In this document: piece after piece, positions 17,549 through 26,287 of the stretch
Layout: each line of letters starts with the position of its first letter
Position numbering within the stretch: position 1 is the first letter of the stretch
DNA from: Terrirubrum flagellatum
GTDB lineage: Bacteria > Pseudomonadota > Alphaproteobacteria > Rhizobiales > Beijerinckiaceae
DNA: 64,000 nt
Direction of reading: 5' to 3'
Assembly (NCBI RefSeq): GCF_022059845.1
Contig: NZ_CP091851.1
Span: 2,604,001-2,668,000, forward strand
The notes under the pieces: model-generated
Seen by the model: the letters and a program-made list of their open reading frames with translations, nothing else
What the model was told of the DNA's origin: nothing
The model's database searches: none
Position numbers and translations under genes: made by a program

Positions 17549-18605
17549 GCGCCGCATCCTTGCAGAAGGTGAGATCGGGACCAAGGGGATGCGCGAAGAC
17601 GCGCTCGGCGACGCGCGCGCGATGAAGCTTCGGCTCGCCCCAGGCGAAGTCCAGGGCCAGCGCGCGCTTTAGAAAGATATGCACGTCGACTTCCCAGGAA
17701 TAGCCCATGGCGCCGTGGACCTGCACCGCCGTGCGCGCCGCGACATCGGCGGCATCCGACGCCGCGAGTTTCGCGTGAGATACGCGGGCGCGCGATGCGA
17801 CGCTCTCAAGATGCATCTCTGCCGCCGCAGCATAGAGCACGGGACGCGCGAATTCGATCTTCACCTGCGCGGTGGCGAGGTGATGCTTGATCGCCTGATA
17901 GGAGCCGATCGGCTTGCCGAACTGCTGACGCTCCCTGGCGTAGGCGACGGCGAGATCGACGCAGCGCTGCGCGATTCCAAGCAGCTGAGCGGCGGTGAAG
18001 AGTGCGCCGCGATCGAACGCGCGCGCAAGCGCGAGCGTAGCTTCGGCGCTGCCCGCGAGGCGGGTCGCGTCCGCCGCCGAAAAATCAACAGTGAACAGTC
18101 GCCGAAAAGGATCGATGCTTGGCTGAACTGTCAGCTTCGCCGTCTTCGCATCAATGAGAAACAACGCGCCATCGCGCGCCATCAGAAGCGCGCCCGCCGT
18201 GCCCGCGTCGGCGACGAACGGATTTACGGGATGGCCAACAGCGACCGTGATATCGCCGGCGAGAGCCTTCTTCAGCCCAGCCACCGCTTTCGCGTCGCTG
18301 GCGAATTCCGCAAGCAGAGGCAGCGCGACGCCTGTGTTTTCGACGAACGGTTCGGGCAAGGCGAAATAGCCGCAGGCTTCCGCCGCCAGCACGAAATCCT
18401 GCGCCTCAAGCCCAAGTCCGCCGGCGTTCTCGGGAACGAGCAATCCCTGAAAGCCGAGTTCGGCGATGCGGCGCCAGCGCGCCTCATCGCGCGCCGCGCC
18501 CGATTGCATCAGCTTGCGTAACGCTGACGGCTCGCAAGTTTCCCGCAGCAGATCGCGCAGCGTGTCCGCCGCCATCTTCTGCTCGTCGGAGAAAGTGAAA
18601 TCCAT
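17541..18605 (-). CDS. fadE32: FadE32-like acyl-CoA dehydrogenase subunit
   Basis: 354 residues, acyl-CoA dehydrogenase fold. It has the QFGKPIGSYQAIKHHLA segment and the QVHGAMGYSWEVDVHIFLKR FAD-contacting end. It resembles FadE32, which pairs with FadE31 as an alpha2beta2 enzyme in steroid side-ring degradation; in such pairs only one subunit carries the catalytic base. GAGGC precedes the ATG at 18605. It lies ten bases after fadE31 and overlaps fadA6. ScdC1/C2 of Comamonas are the likely proteobacterial counterparts. Confidence 0.8.
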   Translation of the reverse strand: MDFTFSDEQKMAADTLRDLLRETCEPSALRKLMQSGAARDEARWRRIAELGFQGLLVPENAGGLGLEAQDFVLAAEACGYFALPEPFVENTGVALPLLAEFASDAKAVAGLKKALAGDITVAVGHPVNPFVADAGTAGALLMARDGALFLIDAKTAKLTVQPSIDPFRRLFTVDFSAADATRLAGSAEATLALARAFDRGALFTAAQLLGIAQRCVDLAVAYARERQQFGKPIGSYQAIKHHLATAQVKIEFARPVLYAAAAEMHLESVASRARVSHAKLAASDAADVAARTAVQVHGAMGYSWEVDVHIFLKRALALDFAWGEPKLHRARVAERVFAHPLGPDLTFCKDAAHG

Positions 18606-18615
18606 CGCCGATGCC

Positions 18616-19779
18616 TCACGCGCGCGGCAGGCCGAGCATGCGCTCGGCGATAATGTTGCGCTGGATTTCGTTGGAGCCGGCATAGATCGGCCCCGCGAGC
18701 GAGAAGAAATAGCCATCGAGCCAGCGGCCGACATCGCCGGCGGCCGGCGCCGCGCGCAGGAGTTCGGCGCGCGCGCCAAGGATCGACAGGGCGGTGCGAT
18801 GCAGCGCGATGTCGAGTTCGGACCAGAATATCTTGTTGACGCTTGCTTCGGCCCCGATCTGTCCGCCCGCCATCAGGCGCGACGCGGTTGCATAGATCGA
18901 GAGCGCATAAGCGTCCGCATCCATGACGCTTTGCATCACGGCGTCGCGCGTCGAATATTCCACCTCGTCTTGATGCGCCTGATAGAGTTCAATCAGCCGC
19001 TTCGCCGCCATCTGGAATCGCGCCGGGCTGCGCAGCATCAGGCCGCGCTCGAAGCCGGCCGTCGCCATGCAGATCGACCACCCCTCGCCTTCGGCGCCGA
19101 GCCGGTTGAAGGCGGGAACGCGCACGTCTTCCAGAAAGATTTCCGCAAATCCTGTCTCGCCATCGATCTGCGGAATCGGCTGCACGCGCACGCCCGCTGT
19201 GTCGAGCTTGAAGAAGATCAGCGACAGTCCCTTGTGGCGCTGCGATTGTGGATCGCTGCGAAACAGGCCAAATGCCCAGTCCGCGAAGACAGCACGCGAC
19301 GACCAGATCTTGTGGCCGCTGAGCACATACTCGTCTCCGTCGCGTCGCGCGGTCGAGCGCACGGCGGCGAGATCGCTGCCCGCTTGCGGCTCGGACCAGG
19401 CCTGCGCCCAGATTTCATCGCCCGAGGCCATCGCCGACAAAAAGCGCGCCTTCTGTTCCGGCGTTCCGTATTCCATCAATGTCGGGCCGAGCAGAAAGAT
19501 GCCGTTCTGGTTGACGCGCAGCGGCGCGCCGGCGCGATAATATTCTTCCTCGAAAATCAGCCACTGGATGAGATCAAGCCCGCGCCCGCCATAATCCCTC
19601 GGCCAGGTGACCATGCCCCAGCGGCCTTCATTCAGCGTGCGCTCCCACCGGCGATGCGCCTCGAATCCTTCGCGCGACGCGTCGAAGGACGGCAGTGGAT
19701 CGCGCGGAACATGCGCCTCCATCCAGGCGCGCGCTTCGGCGCGAAAAGCCTTTTGCTCAGGCGTATAGGCGAGGTTCAC
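18616..19779 (-). CDS. fadE31: FadE31-like acyl-CoA dehydrogenase subunit
   Basis: 387 residues. Typical acyl-CoA dehydrogenase landmarks are WAQAWSEPQAGSDLA (FAD/substrate loop), KIWSSRA and the C-terminal GPIYAGSNEIQRNIIAERML. It aligns along its length with mycobacterial FadE31, partner of FadE32/FadE33. The start is a GTG at 19779, fifteen bases after the hydratase stop. The pair probably introduces the double bond into the propionyl side chain of HIP-CoA or an analogue. Confidence 0.82.
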   Translation of the reverse strand: MNLAYTPEQKAFRAEARAWMEAHVPRDPLPSFDASREGFEAHRRWERTLNEGRWGMVTWPRDYGGRGLDLIQWLIFEEEYYRAGAPLRVNQNGIFLLGPTLMEYGTPEQKARFLSAMASGDEIWAQAWSEPQAGSDLAAVRSTARRDGDEYVLSGHKIWSSRAVFADWAFGLFRSDPQSQRHKGLSLIFFKLDTAGVRVQPIPQIDGETGFAEIFLEDVRVPAFNRLGAEGEGWSICMATAGFERGLMLRSPARFQMAAKRLIELYQAHQDEVEYSTRDAVMQSVMDADAYALSIYATASRLMAGGQIGAEASVNKIFWSELDIALHRTALSILGARAELLRAAPAAGDVGRWLDGYFFSLAGPIYAGSNEIQRNIIAERMLGLPRA

Positions 19780-19793
19780 GCGCGAGATCCGGG

Positions 19794-20684
19794 TCAGGCC
19801 TCGCCGGCCTGTTTCTTGTTCGCGGCCGCCATGCTCTTCGCATCCTGGCCGCCGAGCTTGTCGCCGGTTGAAAGATCGTTCTGCGCATGGGCGAAATGGT
19901 GCATGTGATAGACTGCATCCATCGCCGCGCGCTTGCCGCGCAATTCCTCGACATGATTGATCGCCTGCTTGGACAGCCAGAGGCCAAGGCGCGGCTGCTC
20001 CGCCAGCTTCGTCGCCATGGCGCGCGCCTCCGCCTCCAGCGCGTCACGCGCGACAAGCCGGTTGACCATCCCGAAATGATGCGCGCGCGCCGCAGGCAGG
20101 CGCTCGCCGAGCATCAGAAAATCCTTGGCGACGCGCGGCGGCAGCTCGAAGGGATGGGCAAAATATTCGACGCCGGGAATGCCCATACGCACGACCGGGT
20201 CCTGGAAGAACGCGTCCTCAGACGCCACAATGAAATCGCAGACCCAGGCGAGCATCAGGCCGCCGGCGATGCAGGCGCCCTGCACCATGGCGATGGTCGG
20301 CTTCGGAATATCGCGCCAGCGCCGGCACATGCCGAGATAGACTTCGTGCTCGCGCGTATAGAGCATTTCGGCCGCGGGCTTGTTGACATGATCGGCCCAC
20401 ATCAACCGGCGATCGAACGATTTCGCGACGTCGCGCCCCGGCGTGCCGATGTCGTGGCCAGCGGAGAAATGCTTGCCTTCGCCCCGCAGCACGATGACCT
20501 TGATCGCGTCATCGTCGACGGCGCGCTTGAACGCATCGTCGAGCGCATAGGTCATCTGCGAGTTCTGGGCGTTGTTGTATTTGGGACGATTCATCGTCAC
20601 CCAGGCGATCGCGCCTTCGACATCATAGCGCACCGGCTCATCGGTCTCGTAAGCGATCGACGTCGGTTGAGTGGGATCGGCCAT
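19794..20684 (-). CDS. Enoyl-CoA hydratase/isomerase family protein
   Basis: 296 residues, crotonase fold. The oxyanion-hole segments are HFSAGHDIG and QGACIAGGLMLA; the acidic catalytic region is DPVVRMGIPGVEYFAHP. It most resembles EchA13-type hydratases. It is first in the six-gene operon that continues with fadE31-fadE32-fadA6, consistent with hydrating their enoyl-CoA product. The operator copy at 20751-20766 lies 66 bases upstream, inside the end of the livF gene. Confidence 0.78.
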   Translation of the reverse strand: MADPTQPTSIAYETDEPVRYDVEGAIAWVTMNRPKYNNAQNSQMTYALDDAFKRAVDDDAIKVIVLRGEGKHFSAGHDIGTPGRDVAKSFDRRLMWADHVNKPAAEMLYTREHEVYLGMCRRWRDIPKPTIAMVQGACIAGGLMLAWVCDFIVASEDAFFQDPVVRMGIPGVEYFAHPFELPPRVAKDFLMLGERLPAARAHHFGMVNRLVARDALEAEARAMATKLAEQPRLGLWLSKQAINHVEELRGKRAAMDAVYHMHHFAHAQNDLSTGDKLGGQDAKSMAAANKKQAGEA

Positions 20685-20726
20685 GGATCAGCGTCCGGAT
20701 GTTGTGCGCTGCGGCATCAGCCAGAC

Positions 20727-21473
20727 TTAGGTTTGGCCCGGCGCCGCCAAATCGTCTGAAGAGACTAACGCATTTTCGCGCGCCGCCGCAGCCTCGAGGG
20801 CCTGCGGCAGCTCATTCGCTGCGCAGGCGAGCTTCACGGCGCCGCGCTCGATGATCAAGGCGCGATCTGCGTAAGGCGCGGTCACGTCGAGGTGCTGCTC
20901 GACGATGACGACGGCGGTTCCCGATTCGGCCCAGCGCCTGAGAAAAGCCAGGATCGGCGGCAGCAGCGCCTGCGCGAGGCCCATCGAAGGCTCGTCGCAC
21001 AACAGCACCTTGGGCTGCGCGATGAAGGCCTGCCCGAGCGCCAGAATCTGCTGCTGGCCGCCGGAAAGATCGCGCGCGTAGGCGCGGCTCTTCTCCTTCA
21101 GAATGGGAAAGACTTCGTAGATCTGTTCAACAGCGCGCGAGAAGCCGGCGCGATCTCGCGGCCGGGCAGCTGCGCCCATGCGCAGATTGTCGAAGACGCT
21201 GAGCTCGGGAAACACGCGATGGCCGTCGAGCACAAGCCGCAAGCCTTGCCCCGCGATGCGTTCGGGCGCGAGGCCGGCGATGCTCCGGCCCTCCAGCTTC
21301 ACGTCGCCGCTCGTCGGCTTGTTGAAGCCGGCGATGGCGCGCAGAAGCGTCGATTTGCCGGCGCCATTCTCGCCGCCGATCAGCAGGATTTCCCCCGATC
21401 GCGCAGCAAGCGACACCTCGCGCAGCACGGGCATGTCGCCATAGCCGGCGACAAGGTTCTCGACCTCAAGCAC
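20727..21473 (-). CDS. Liv-type ABC transporter ATPase (LivF-like)
   Basis: 248 residues starting at a GTG (21473). Walker A GGENGAGKST, signature LSGGQQQ and Walker B VLLCDEPSMGL are intact. It overlaps the LivM-LivG fusion gene by eight bases and completes the importer 24149-20727. An unusual C-terminal extension after the ABC domain includes the operator copy for the next operon within its codons. Liv-type importers carry branched-chain amino acids but also aromatic and alicyclic acids; the operator links this one to the catabolic island. Confidence 0.85.
   Translation of the reverse strand: MLEVENLVAGYGDMPVLREVSLAARSGEILLIGGENGAGKSTLLRAIAGFNKPTSGDVKLEGRSIAGLAPERIAGQGLRLVLDGHRVFPELSVFDNLRMGAAARPRDRAGFSRAVEQIYEVFPILKEKSRAYARDLSGGQQQILALGQAFIAQPKVLLCDEPSMGLAQALLPPILAFLRRWAESGTAVVIVEQHLDVTAPYADRALIIERGAVKLACAANELPQALEAAAARENALVSSDDLAAPGQT
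20751..20766. promoter_or_regulatory. Operator copy 3, inside the end of livF
   Basis: TCGTC-TGAAGA-GACTA. It lies within the last codons of the livF-like gene and 66 bases before the start of the enoyl-CoA hydratase, so the hydratase operon may have its own promoter inside livF. Confidence 0.78.
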
Positions 21474-23268
21474 GCCGCGCTCCCACGAACATGTGCTGCA
21501 CGGCCGGATCGCGCGCCACGGCGGCGGGCTCGCCGGAAGCGACGACGCGGCCGGCTTCGAGCACGGTGATCGTGTCGGCGAGACCCCAGACCAGATCGAG
21601 ATCATGCTCGACGAGCACAATCGTCTTGCCCATGCGCTTGCTGAGGAAAGTCACCAGCGCCGAGAACTGCTTGCGCTCGGCCGGCGACAGGCCGGCGGCG
21701 GGCTCGTCGAACAGCAGGATTGGCGCTTCCTTCAAGACGGTACGCGTCACTTCAAGCAGGCGCCGCTGTCCATGCGAGAGAAGCGAAGCGCTGTCCTGAC
21801 CAAATCGCCGTTCGAGATCGGCGGCGAGTTGATCGAGATGGCCACGGCTCGGTTGCGCGCGCCCGTCGACGCCAATGCGAAGATTGTCCCACAGCGACAG
21901 TTCCGCGAACACGCGCGGCGCCTGGAAGGTGCGGCCGACGCCGCTGTTAGCGATGGCGTCGGCGGGCATGCGCGTCGCCTCGGCGCCGGAGATCGACATC
22001 GTTCCCGCGTCAAGGCGGCTGAGCCCTGTGAGCACGTTGAGTAGGCTGGTCTTGCCGGAGCCGTTGGCGCCGACGAGGCCGTGCACTTCACCCTGCCTGA
22101 CCGTGAGATCGACCTTGTCGAGCGCGATCACCTGACCGAAACGCTTGCCGCCGCCGCGCACCTCGATCACCGGGCGTTCGGCGCGCGTCTGTTCGGGAAC
22201 GACGGGCAAATGGCCGATAAAGGACTCCAGACGGAACGCCTGATCGCCGCCGCCCTTATGCGCGCGCTTGCGCCGCCAATGCTCGATCGAGCCGACAATG
22301 CCGTCGGGAAAAAGCATCACAGCGAGCAGCGTGAGGCAGCCATAGATCAGCAGGCGATATTCGATGAGTTGCGCGAGCAGGATGTTCGGCAGGATGTAGA
22401 TGATCCAGACGCCGACGATCGGGCCGAGCAGTTGCCCACGACCGCCGACCACGACGGCGAAGAAGAAGACGAAGGAGAGTTCGAGTGGAAACGCCGTCGC
22501 GCTGACAAAGCCGACGGTCGGCAGATACAGCACGCCGCAGATGCCGGTTCCGATCGAGGCGATGACGAAGCCAATGCAGCGCATGACGCCGGGCTTCACA
22601 CCAAGAGAACGGGCCGCTTCCGGACTTGCGGCCGCAACGCGCATCATGCGGCCGAGCCGCGACTGGCGCAGCGCGTAATGCACGCCAAGCGCCAGCATTG
22701 GAAATATCGCAAGGATGACGCTGAGCGGCGACTGGTGAAGGAGCCAGGTCTCGGTCAGTGCCGGCACGGCGACGCGGATGCCGTTGATGCCGTTGGTCCA
22801 TTTGTCGAGCGTGACGATGAGCTGGGGAAAGACGATGCCCGCGCTCATCGTGACGAAGCCGAGATGGAAACCCTGCACCCGCAGAGCCGGCAGGGCGAAA
22901 AGCAATCCGCCAAGCAACGCTGCAAGCACGCCAATCACAGCAGCGAGAATGAACGGAACGCCTTGCAGGCCATAAGCGATCGCCGCGCCATAGGCGCCGA
23001 GGCCAAGGATCGCGCCCTGGCCGAACGACTTCTGGCCGGCGTCGACGAACAGCAGATTCTGGAACACCGACGCCGCGATATAGATGTTCACGACATGGAA
23101 GGTGTGCGCCCAATAGTCGTTGCCAAGCAGCGATGGCCCGAACCCTGTCGCAGCGATCAGCGCGACGCCGATCCAGAGCTGCGCCCAGTCGGAATTGAAA
23201 CGGCCGCGCGCAACCGGCGCGTCCGCAGATGTCGCCTCGACTCCCCGCGCATTCATCGCCGCGCTCAT
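21466..23268 (-). CDS. Fused Liv-type permease-ATPase (LivM-LivG)
   Basis: 600 residues. The first part (about 25-335) is a LivM permease with eight or more membrane helices and the QKSFGQGAILGLGAYGAA motif. It runs directly into a LivG ATPase (about 355-600) with Walker A VGANGSGKTS, signature LSHGQRR and Walker B ILLFDEPAAGL. The ATG at 23268 follows the livH stop by two bases; a longer open frame upstream merely shadows livH. Permease-ATPase fusions of this type are known but uncommon. The transporter likely imports the pathway substrate. Confidence 0.85.
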   Translation of the reverse strand: MSAAMNARGVEATSADAPVARGRFNSDWAQLWIGVALIAATGFGPSLLGNDYWAHTFHVVNIYIAASVFQNLLFVDAGQKSFGQGAILGLGAYGAAIAYGLQGVPFILAAVIGVLAALLGGLLFALPALRVQGFHLGFVTMSAGIVFPQLIVTLDKWTNGINGIRVAVPALTETWLLHQSPLSVILAIFPMLALGVHYALRQSRLGRMMRVAAASPEAARSLGVKPGVMRCIGFVIASIGTGICGVLYLPTVGFVSATAFPLELSFVFFFAVVVGGRGQLLGPIVGVWIIYILPNILLAQLIEYRLLIYGCLTLLAVMLFPDGIVGSIEHWRRKRAHKGGGDQAFRLESFIGHLPVVPEQTRAERPVIEVRGGGKRFGQVIALDKVDLTVRQGEVHGLVGANGSGKTSLLNVLTGLSRLDAGTMSISGAEATRMPADAIANSGVGRTFQAPRVFAELSLWDNLRIGVDGRAQPSRGHLDQLAADLERRFGQDSASLLSHGQRRLLEVTRTVLKEAPILLFDEPAAGLSPAERKQFSALVTFLSKRMGKTIVLVEHDLDLVWGLADTITVLEAGRVVASGEPAAVARDPAVQHMFVGARRA

Positions 23269-23270
23269 GG

Positions 23271-24149
23271 TCAGACCCGGCGCGCGGCGGCGCGGCCGAA
23301 GAGCCCTTGCGGCCACAGCATCAGGATCGCGACCAGCACCAGCAGCGATGCGAGGTCCTGATAGGCGCCGCCGATCTTGTAGGCGGTCAGCATGGCGACG
23401 ACGCCGACAAGCGGGCCGCCGATCAGCGTTCCCGCATTGCTGCCGATGCCGCCGACGACGGCCGCGACAAATCCGTTGAGCACATATCGCAATCCGGAAT
23501 CCGCAGTCACCGACACGACGGGAGCGACGAGAAAGCCGACGGAGCCGACGATCAACCCGCTGATCGCGAAGGCGATGAGTTGCAGCCTTCTCACGGGAAG
23601 GCCGGCGGCGCGCGCGGCGTCGAAATCCTGCGACAGCGCGCTGATCGCAAGACCGGTATAGGTGCGGCGCAAAAACAGGCGCAGCGCGACGAACCAGAAG
23701 ACCATCGCGCCGATGGCGAGCGCATAGGCGCCCGGCGTGCGCACGCCAAGGATGCGGAAACTCGGCGCGATATTCGGAACATTGTAAGCGAAAGGCCCAA
23801 GCGTGATCATCAGAATCGCGCCGATGATGACCGACGCCGCCACCGTCGAGATCAGCCAGGAATCCTGCTCGACCGACGAGCGCAGCGGCAGCAACGTGAT
23901 GTAGCCCTGAAACGTCACGATCGCCGCAACGCCGAGGCCGCCGACGATCAGCATGACGATCCACAATGCGACATCAGCCTCGCTCGCGAGGAGATAGGCC
24001 GCGAAGGCGCCGAGGATGAACATGTTGCCCTGCGCGAAATTGAAGATGCCCGTCGCGCCATGAACGATGTTGAAGCTCATGGCGACCGTCGCGAAGATCG
24101 ATCCGATCGCGATGCCGCGAATGACGATGATCAGAACCTCGTTGAGCAA
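23271..24149 (-). CDS. Liv-type ABC permease (LivH-like)
   Basis: 292 residues, about eight membrane helices, with the LivH hallmark MSFNIVHGATGIFNFAQGNM. I start it at TTG 24149, preceded by GGGAGAACGG, because this reproduces the usual LivH beginning (LNEVLIIVIRG). The open frame extends to 24275 but that part is not LivH-like and would overlap an operator. It is the first gene of the livH-livMG-livF unit. Confidence 0.83.
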   Translation of the reverse strand: MLNEVLIIVIRGIAIGSIFATVAMSFNIVHGATGIFNFAQGNMFILGAFAAYLLASEADVALWIVMLIVGGLGVAAIVTFQGYITLLPLRSSVEQDSWLISTVAASVIIGAILMITLGPFAYNVPNIAPSFRILGVRTPGAYALAIGAMVFWFVALRLFLRRTYTGLAISALSQDFDAARAAGLPVRRLQLIAFAISGLIVGSVGFLVAPVVSVTADSGLRYVLNGFVAAVVGGIGSNAGTLIGGPLVGVVAMLTAYKIGGAYQDLASLLVLVAILMLWPQGLFGRAAARRV

Positions 24150-24274
24150 ACCGTTCTCCCCCGGCGCTCCGCCGGCTTCCTGCCCTTGGGCTTTCCGCCA
24201 ACGCGCGGCGACCGCCAGCGTAGCGAAACAGCCCTCCCCTGCCCGAGTGATGTTCGGCAGGGCCTGATTCAACA

Positions 24275-24316
24275 TCGTTAGAACGGACTACCGGGGCGCC
24301 TCGTCTGTCCAGACGA
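24275..24316. promoter_or_regulatory. Tandem operator copies 4 and 5, between livH and the binding-protein gene
   Basis: Two copies ten bases apart: TCGTT-AGAACG-GACTA at 24275-24290 and TCGTC-TGTCCA-GACGA at 24301-24316. They sit in the divergent intergenic region, 125 bases from the livH start and 46 bases from the binding-protein start. This is the only tandem arrangement and may control each direction separately. Confidence 0.78.
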
Positions 24317-24362
24317 TGCCCGACGACAGCCTCCTGAGCAGCTTTCGCGGGGAGGAAACAAC

Positions 24363-25592
24363 ATGCTGAAATCATCGACAAAGCGCGCCGTCGAGACCCG
24401 TGGATTGCGCCTGATCACCGCCGCTCTTCTCTCCGCCGCCGCAACCTTGTCAGCCTCCCATGCGACGGCCCAGGAGCAGCCGATCAAGATCGGCGGCATT
24501 GTCTCCGTCACCGGCGGCGGCGCCTCCATCGGCAAGGTGGCGGAAATCGCCTGGAAGCTTGCGGTTGAGGACATCAACGCCGCCGGCGGCGTGCTTGGCC
24601 GCAAGGTGCAACTCGTGATGGCGGATACGCAGACCGATCCGACGCACGCGGTCGCCGAGATGCGCCGCCTCGCCGTCAACGAGAAGGTCGATCTCGTGGT
24701 CGGGCCGGCGACGAGTCAGGAAACAATCCCGGTGGTGGCGATCGCCAATGAATACAAGCTGGCGCAAGTGTCGAGCGCGGCGTCGACCGATCTCACGCCG
24801 AAATTCGCGCCCTATCACTTCTCGACCTCGGCGACCGGCGCAAACCAGCTGCTGCCGAGCATCAACTATGCGCTCGACAAGAAGAAATATTCCAAGATCG
24901 CCCTGCTCTCGGACAATGGCGGCATGTCGAAGGCCGCGATCTCCGATGTGGTCGCGCTCTTGAAGACCAAGAACATCCAGCCCGTCGGCGTGCAGGAATT
25001 CGCCTTCCGCACCGAAGATATGACGCCGCAGCTCTTCTCGCTGCGCAACGCCAAGCCCGACGTCATTCTGATGACGAACTCGCTCGGCGACGACACACGC
25101 AAGATGCTCAGCAATCGCGGCGACATCGGCTGGGATGTGCCCGTGATGACCAACCAGACCACCGCGAATTTCGCGGTCGGAATCGCAACCGCGATCGGCA
25201 AGGAGTCGTTCGAGGGCGTCTACAGCGTGCAGTATGTCGGCATGACCTATTGCAAGGGCGATGCAGTCGGCGCCTCACCCTTCGCAAAATTCGTCAAGCG
25301 GGCGCAGGCGGCGGTGCCTGATCTGCAACGGCTTGGCGGCGCGGCTGCGCTGACGCCCTACTACATCCAGCCGATCATTCTGGCGGCTGCGATCAAGGGT
25401 TCGGGCAAAACCGACGGCGCATCGATTGCCGCCTGGATCGAGCAGAACTCCGACAAGATCGAAAATATGGTCGGGCCGCTCGCGGCCAGCAAGGAAACGC
25501 ACTTCCTGCCCGGACCGGAGACGCTGAAGGTTGTGACGCGTCCCTATGACGTCCGCTCGGATGGTCTGCTGGAGCGCGGCGACTGTCCGTGA
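24363..25592 (+). CDS. Liv-type periplasmic substrate-binding protein 1
   Basis: 409 residues with a long basic N-region and a signal peptide ending near SHATAQE. Then comes a type I periplasmic binding fold of the LivJ/LivK family (IKIGGIVSVTGGGASIGK, DINAAGGVLGRKVQL, VVGPATSQETIP). GGGGAGG precedes the ATG. It is divergent from livH-livMG-livF, sharing the tandem operators, so it is the likely receptor for that importer. The ligand is unknown; given the island, a steroid-derived or alicyclic acid is plausible. An intrinsic terminator follows the gene. Confidence 0.85.
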   Translation: MLKSSTKRAVETRGLRLITAALLSAAATLSASHATAQEQPIKIGGIVSVTGGGASIGKVAEIAWKLAVEDINAAGGVLGRKVQLVMADTQTDPTHAVAEMRRLAVNEKVDLVVGPATSQETIPVVAIANEYKLAQVSSAASTDLTPKFAPYHFSTSATGANQLLPSINYALDKKKYSKIALLSDNGGMSKAAISDVVALLKTKNIQPVGVQEFAFRTEDMTPQLFSLRNAKPDVILMTNSLGDDTRKMLSNRGDIGWDVPVMTNQTTANFAVGIATAIGKESFEGVYSVQYVGMTYCKGDAVGASPFAKFVKRAQAAVPDLQRLGGAAALTPYYIQPIILAAAIKGSGKTDGASIAAWIEQNSDKIENMVGPLAASKETHFLPGPETLKVVTRPYDVRSDGLLERGDCP

Positions 25593-25610
25593 AAATTCGA
25601 TCTTTCACGG

Positions 25611-25645
25611 AAAAGCCGAGCCCTCGCGCCCGGCTTTTATTTTGC
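25611..25645. terminator. Intrinsic terminator after binding protein 1
   Basis: AAAAGCCG and CGGCTTTT form an 8-bp stem with a 12-base loop, followed by TATTTTG. It lies 19 bases after the binding-protein stop and could also stop transcription of the converging VOC gene unit. Confidence 0.8.
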
Positions 25646-25670
25646 GGACTGGAAAGTGAGCTTCCCGCGA

Positions 25671-26279
25671 TCAGCCTGAATTGGCGAGGGCCTGCGCGAG
25701 AAATGACGCGTAGGTGTCGAAGCGAATGATGGGATCGCCGCCCTTCCACGCCTCAACCGCATTGCGCACCGCCTGACGCGAACGACGCATCTCAGGCGGC
25801 GTCAATTCCAGCATCGGCCCGAACATGGCAGGCGAGTCATAATAGATGATCGGCCGCGGCTGGCCGGCCATCGGGATCACATAGGCAGGGTGATAGCCCG
25901 CGGCTTCGATCTTGCGGCACGCTTCCTCGTGATCGTGAACCCAGAAGCCGAGATGCTGCAGCCCCTCGCCGCCGCGCGCGAGGAACTCGCGATAGGGCGA
26001 TGGCGCATCGTTGGTCTGCTCGATCAACTCGATCTGGACGTCGCCGTGATAGGCGAAGGCGAGCCGCATCTCGATCACGGTGTCTTCGCCGCGAAAGCGC
26101 GTTATCGGCGCCGGCTGCGCAACGCCCCGCTCAAGAAAGAGGAAGGGACCGAGGCCGAACACCTCGATCCAATGCTTCATCGCGACTTCGACATCGCGCA
26201 CGACATAGCCAAGCTGCGTCGCGGGGCCGAGGATCGGCGAAAGCCCGTTCGCCGCGGAGGCTGCTGGCGCCGATATCAT
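25671..26279 (-). CDS. VOC/glyoxalase-fold protein
   Basis: 202 residues of the vicinal oxygen chelate superfamily. The first module is LGYVVRDVEVAMKHW and the second LQHLGFWVHDHEEA. Metal-ligand candidates include His in HLGFWV and Glu in MLELTPPE. Members include dioxygenases, epimerases and glyoxalases. It follows the thiolase gene by eight bases and shares its operator, so it likely acts on an intermediate or CoA ester (methylmalonyl-CoA epimerase-like roles are possible). The substrate cannot be fixed. Confidence 0.65.
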   Translation of the reverse strand: MISAPAASAANGLSPILGPATQLGYVVRDVEVAMKHWIEVFGLGPFLFLERGVAQPAPITRFRGEDTVIEMRLAFAYHGDVQIELIEQTNDAPSPYREFLARGGEGLQHLGFWVHDHEEACRKIEAAGYHPAYVIPMAGQPRPIIYYDSPAMFGPMLELTPPEMRRSRQAVRNAVEAWKGGDPIIRFDTYASFLAQALANSG

Positions 26280-26287
26280 CGCCGCGT

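Noticed and set aside
18466-19908. Open frame of 480 codons opposite the FadE genes
   Set aside because: FadE31 and FadE32 on the minus strand have clear family motifs. The opposite frame has none.
22081-23361. Open frame of 426 codons opposite the LivM-LivG fusion
   Set aside because: Very polar, without motifs, and antisense to a well-supported transporter gene.
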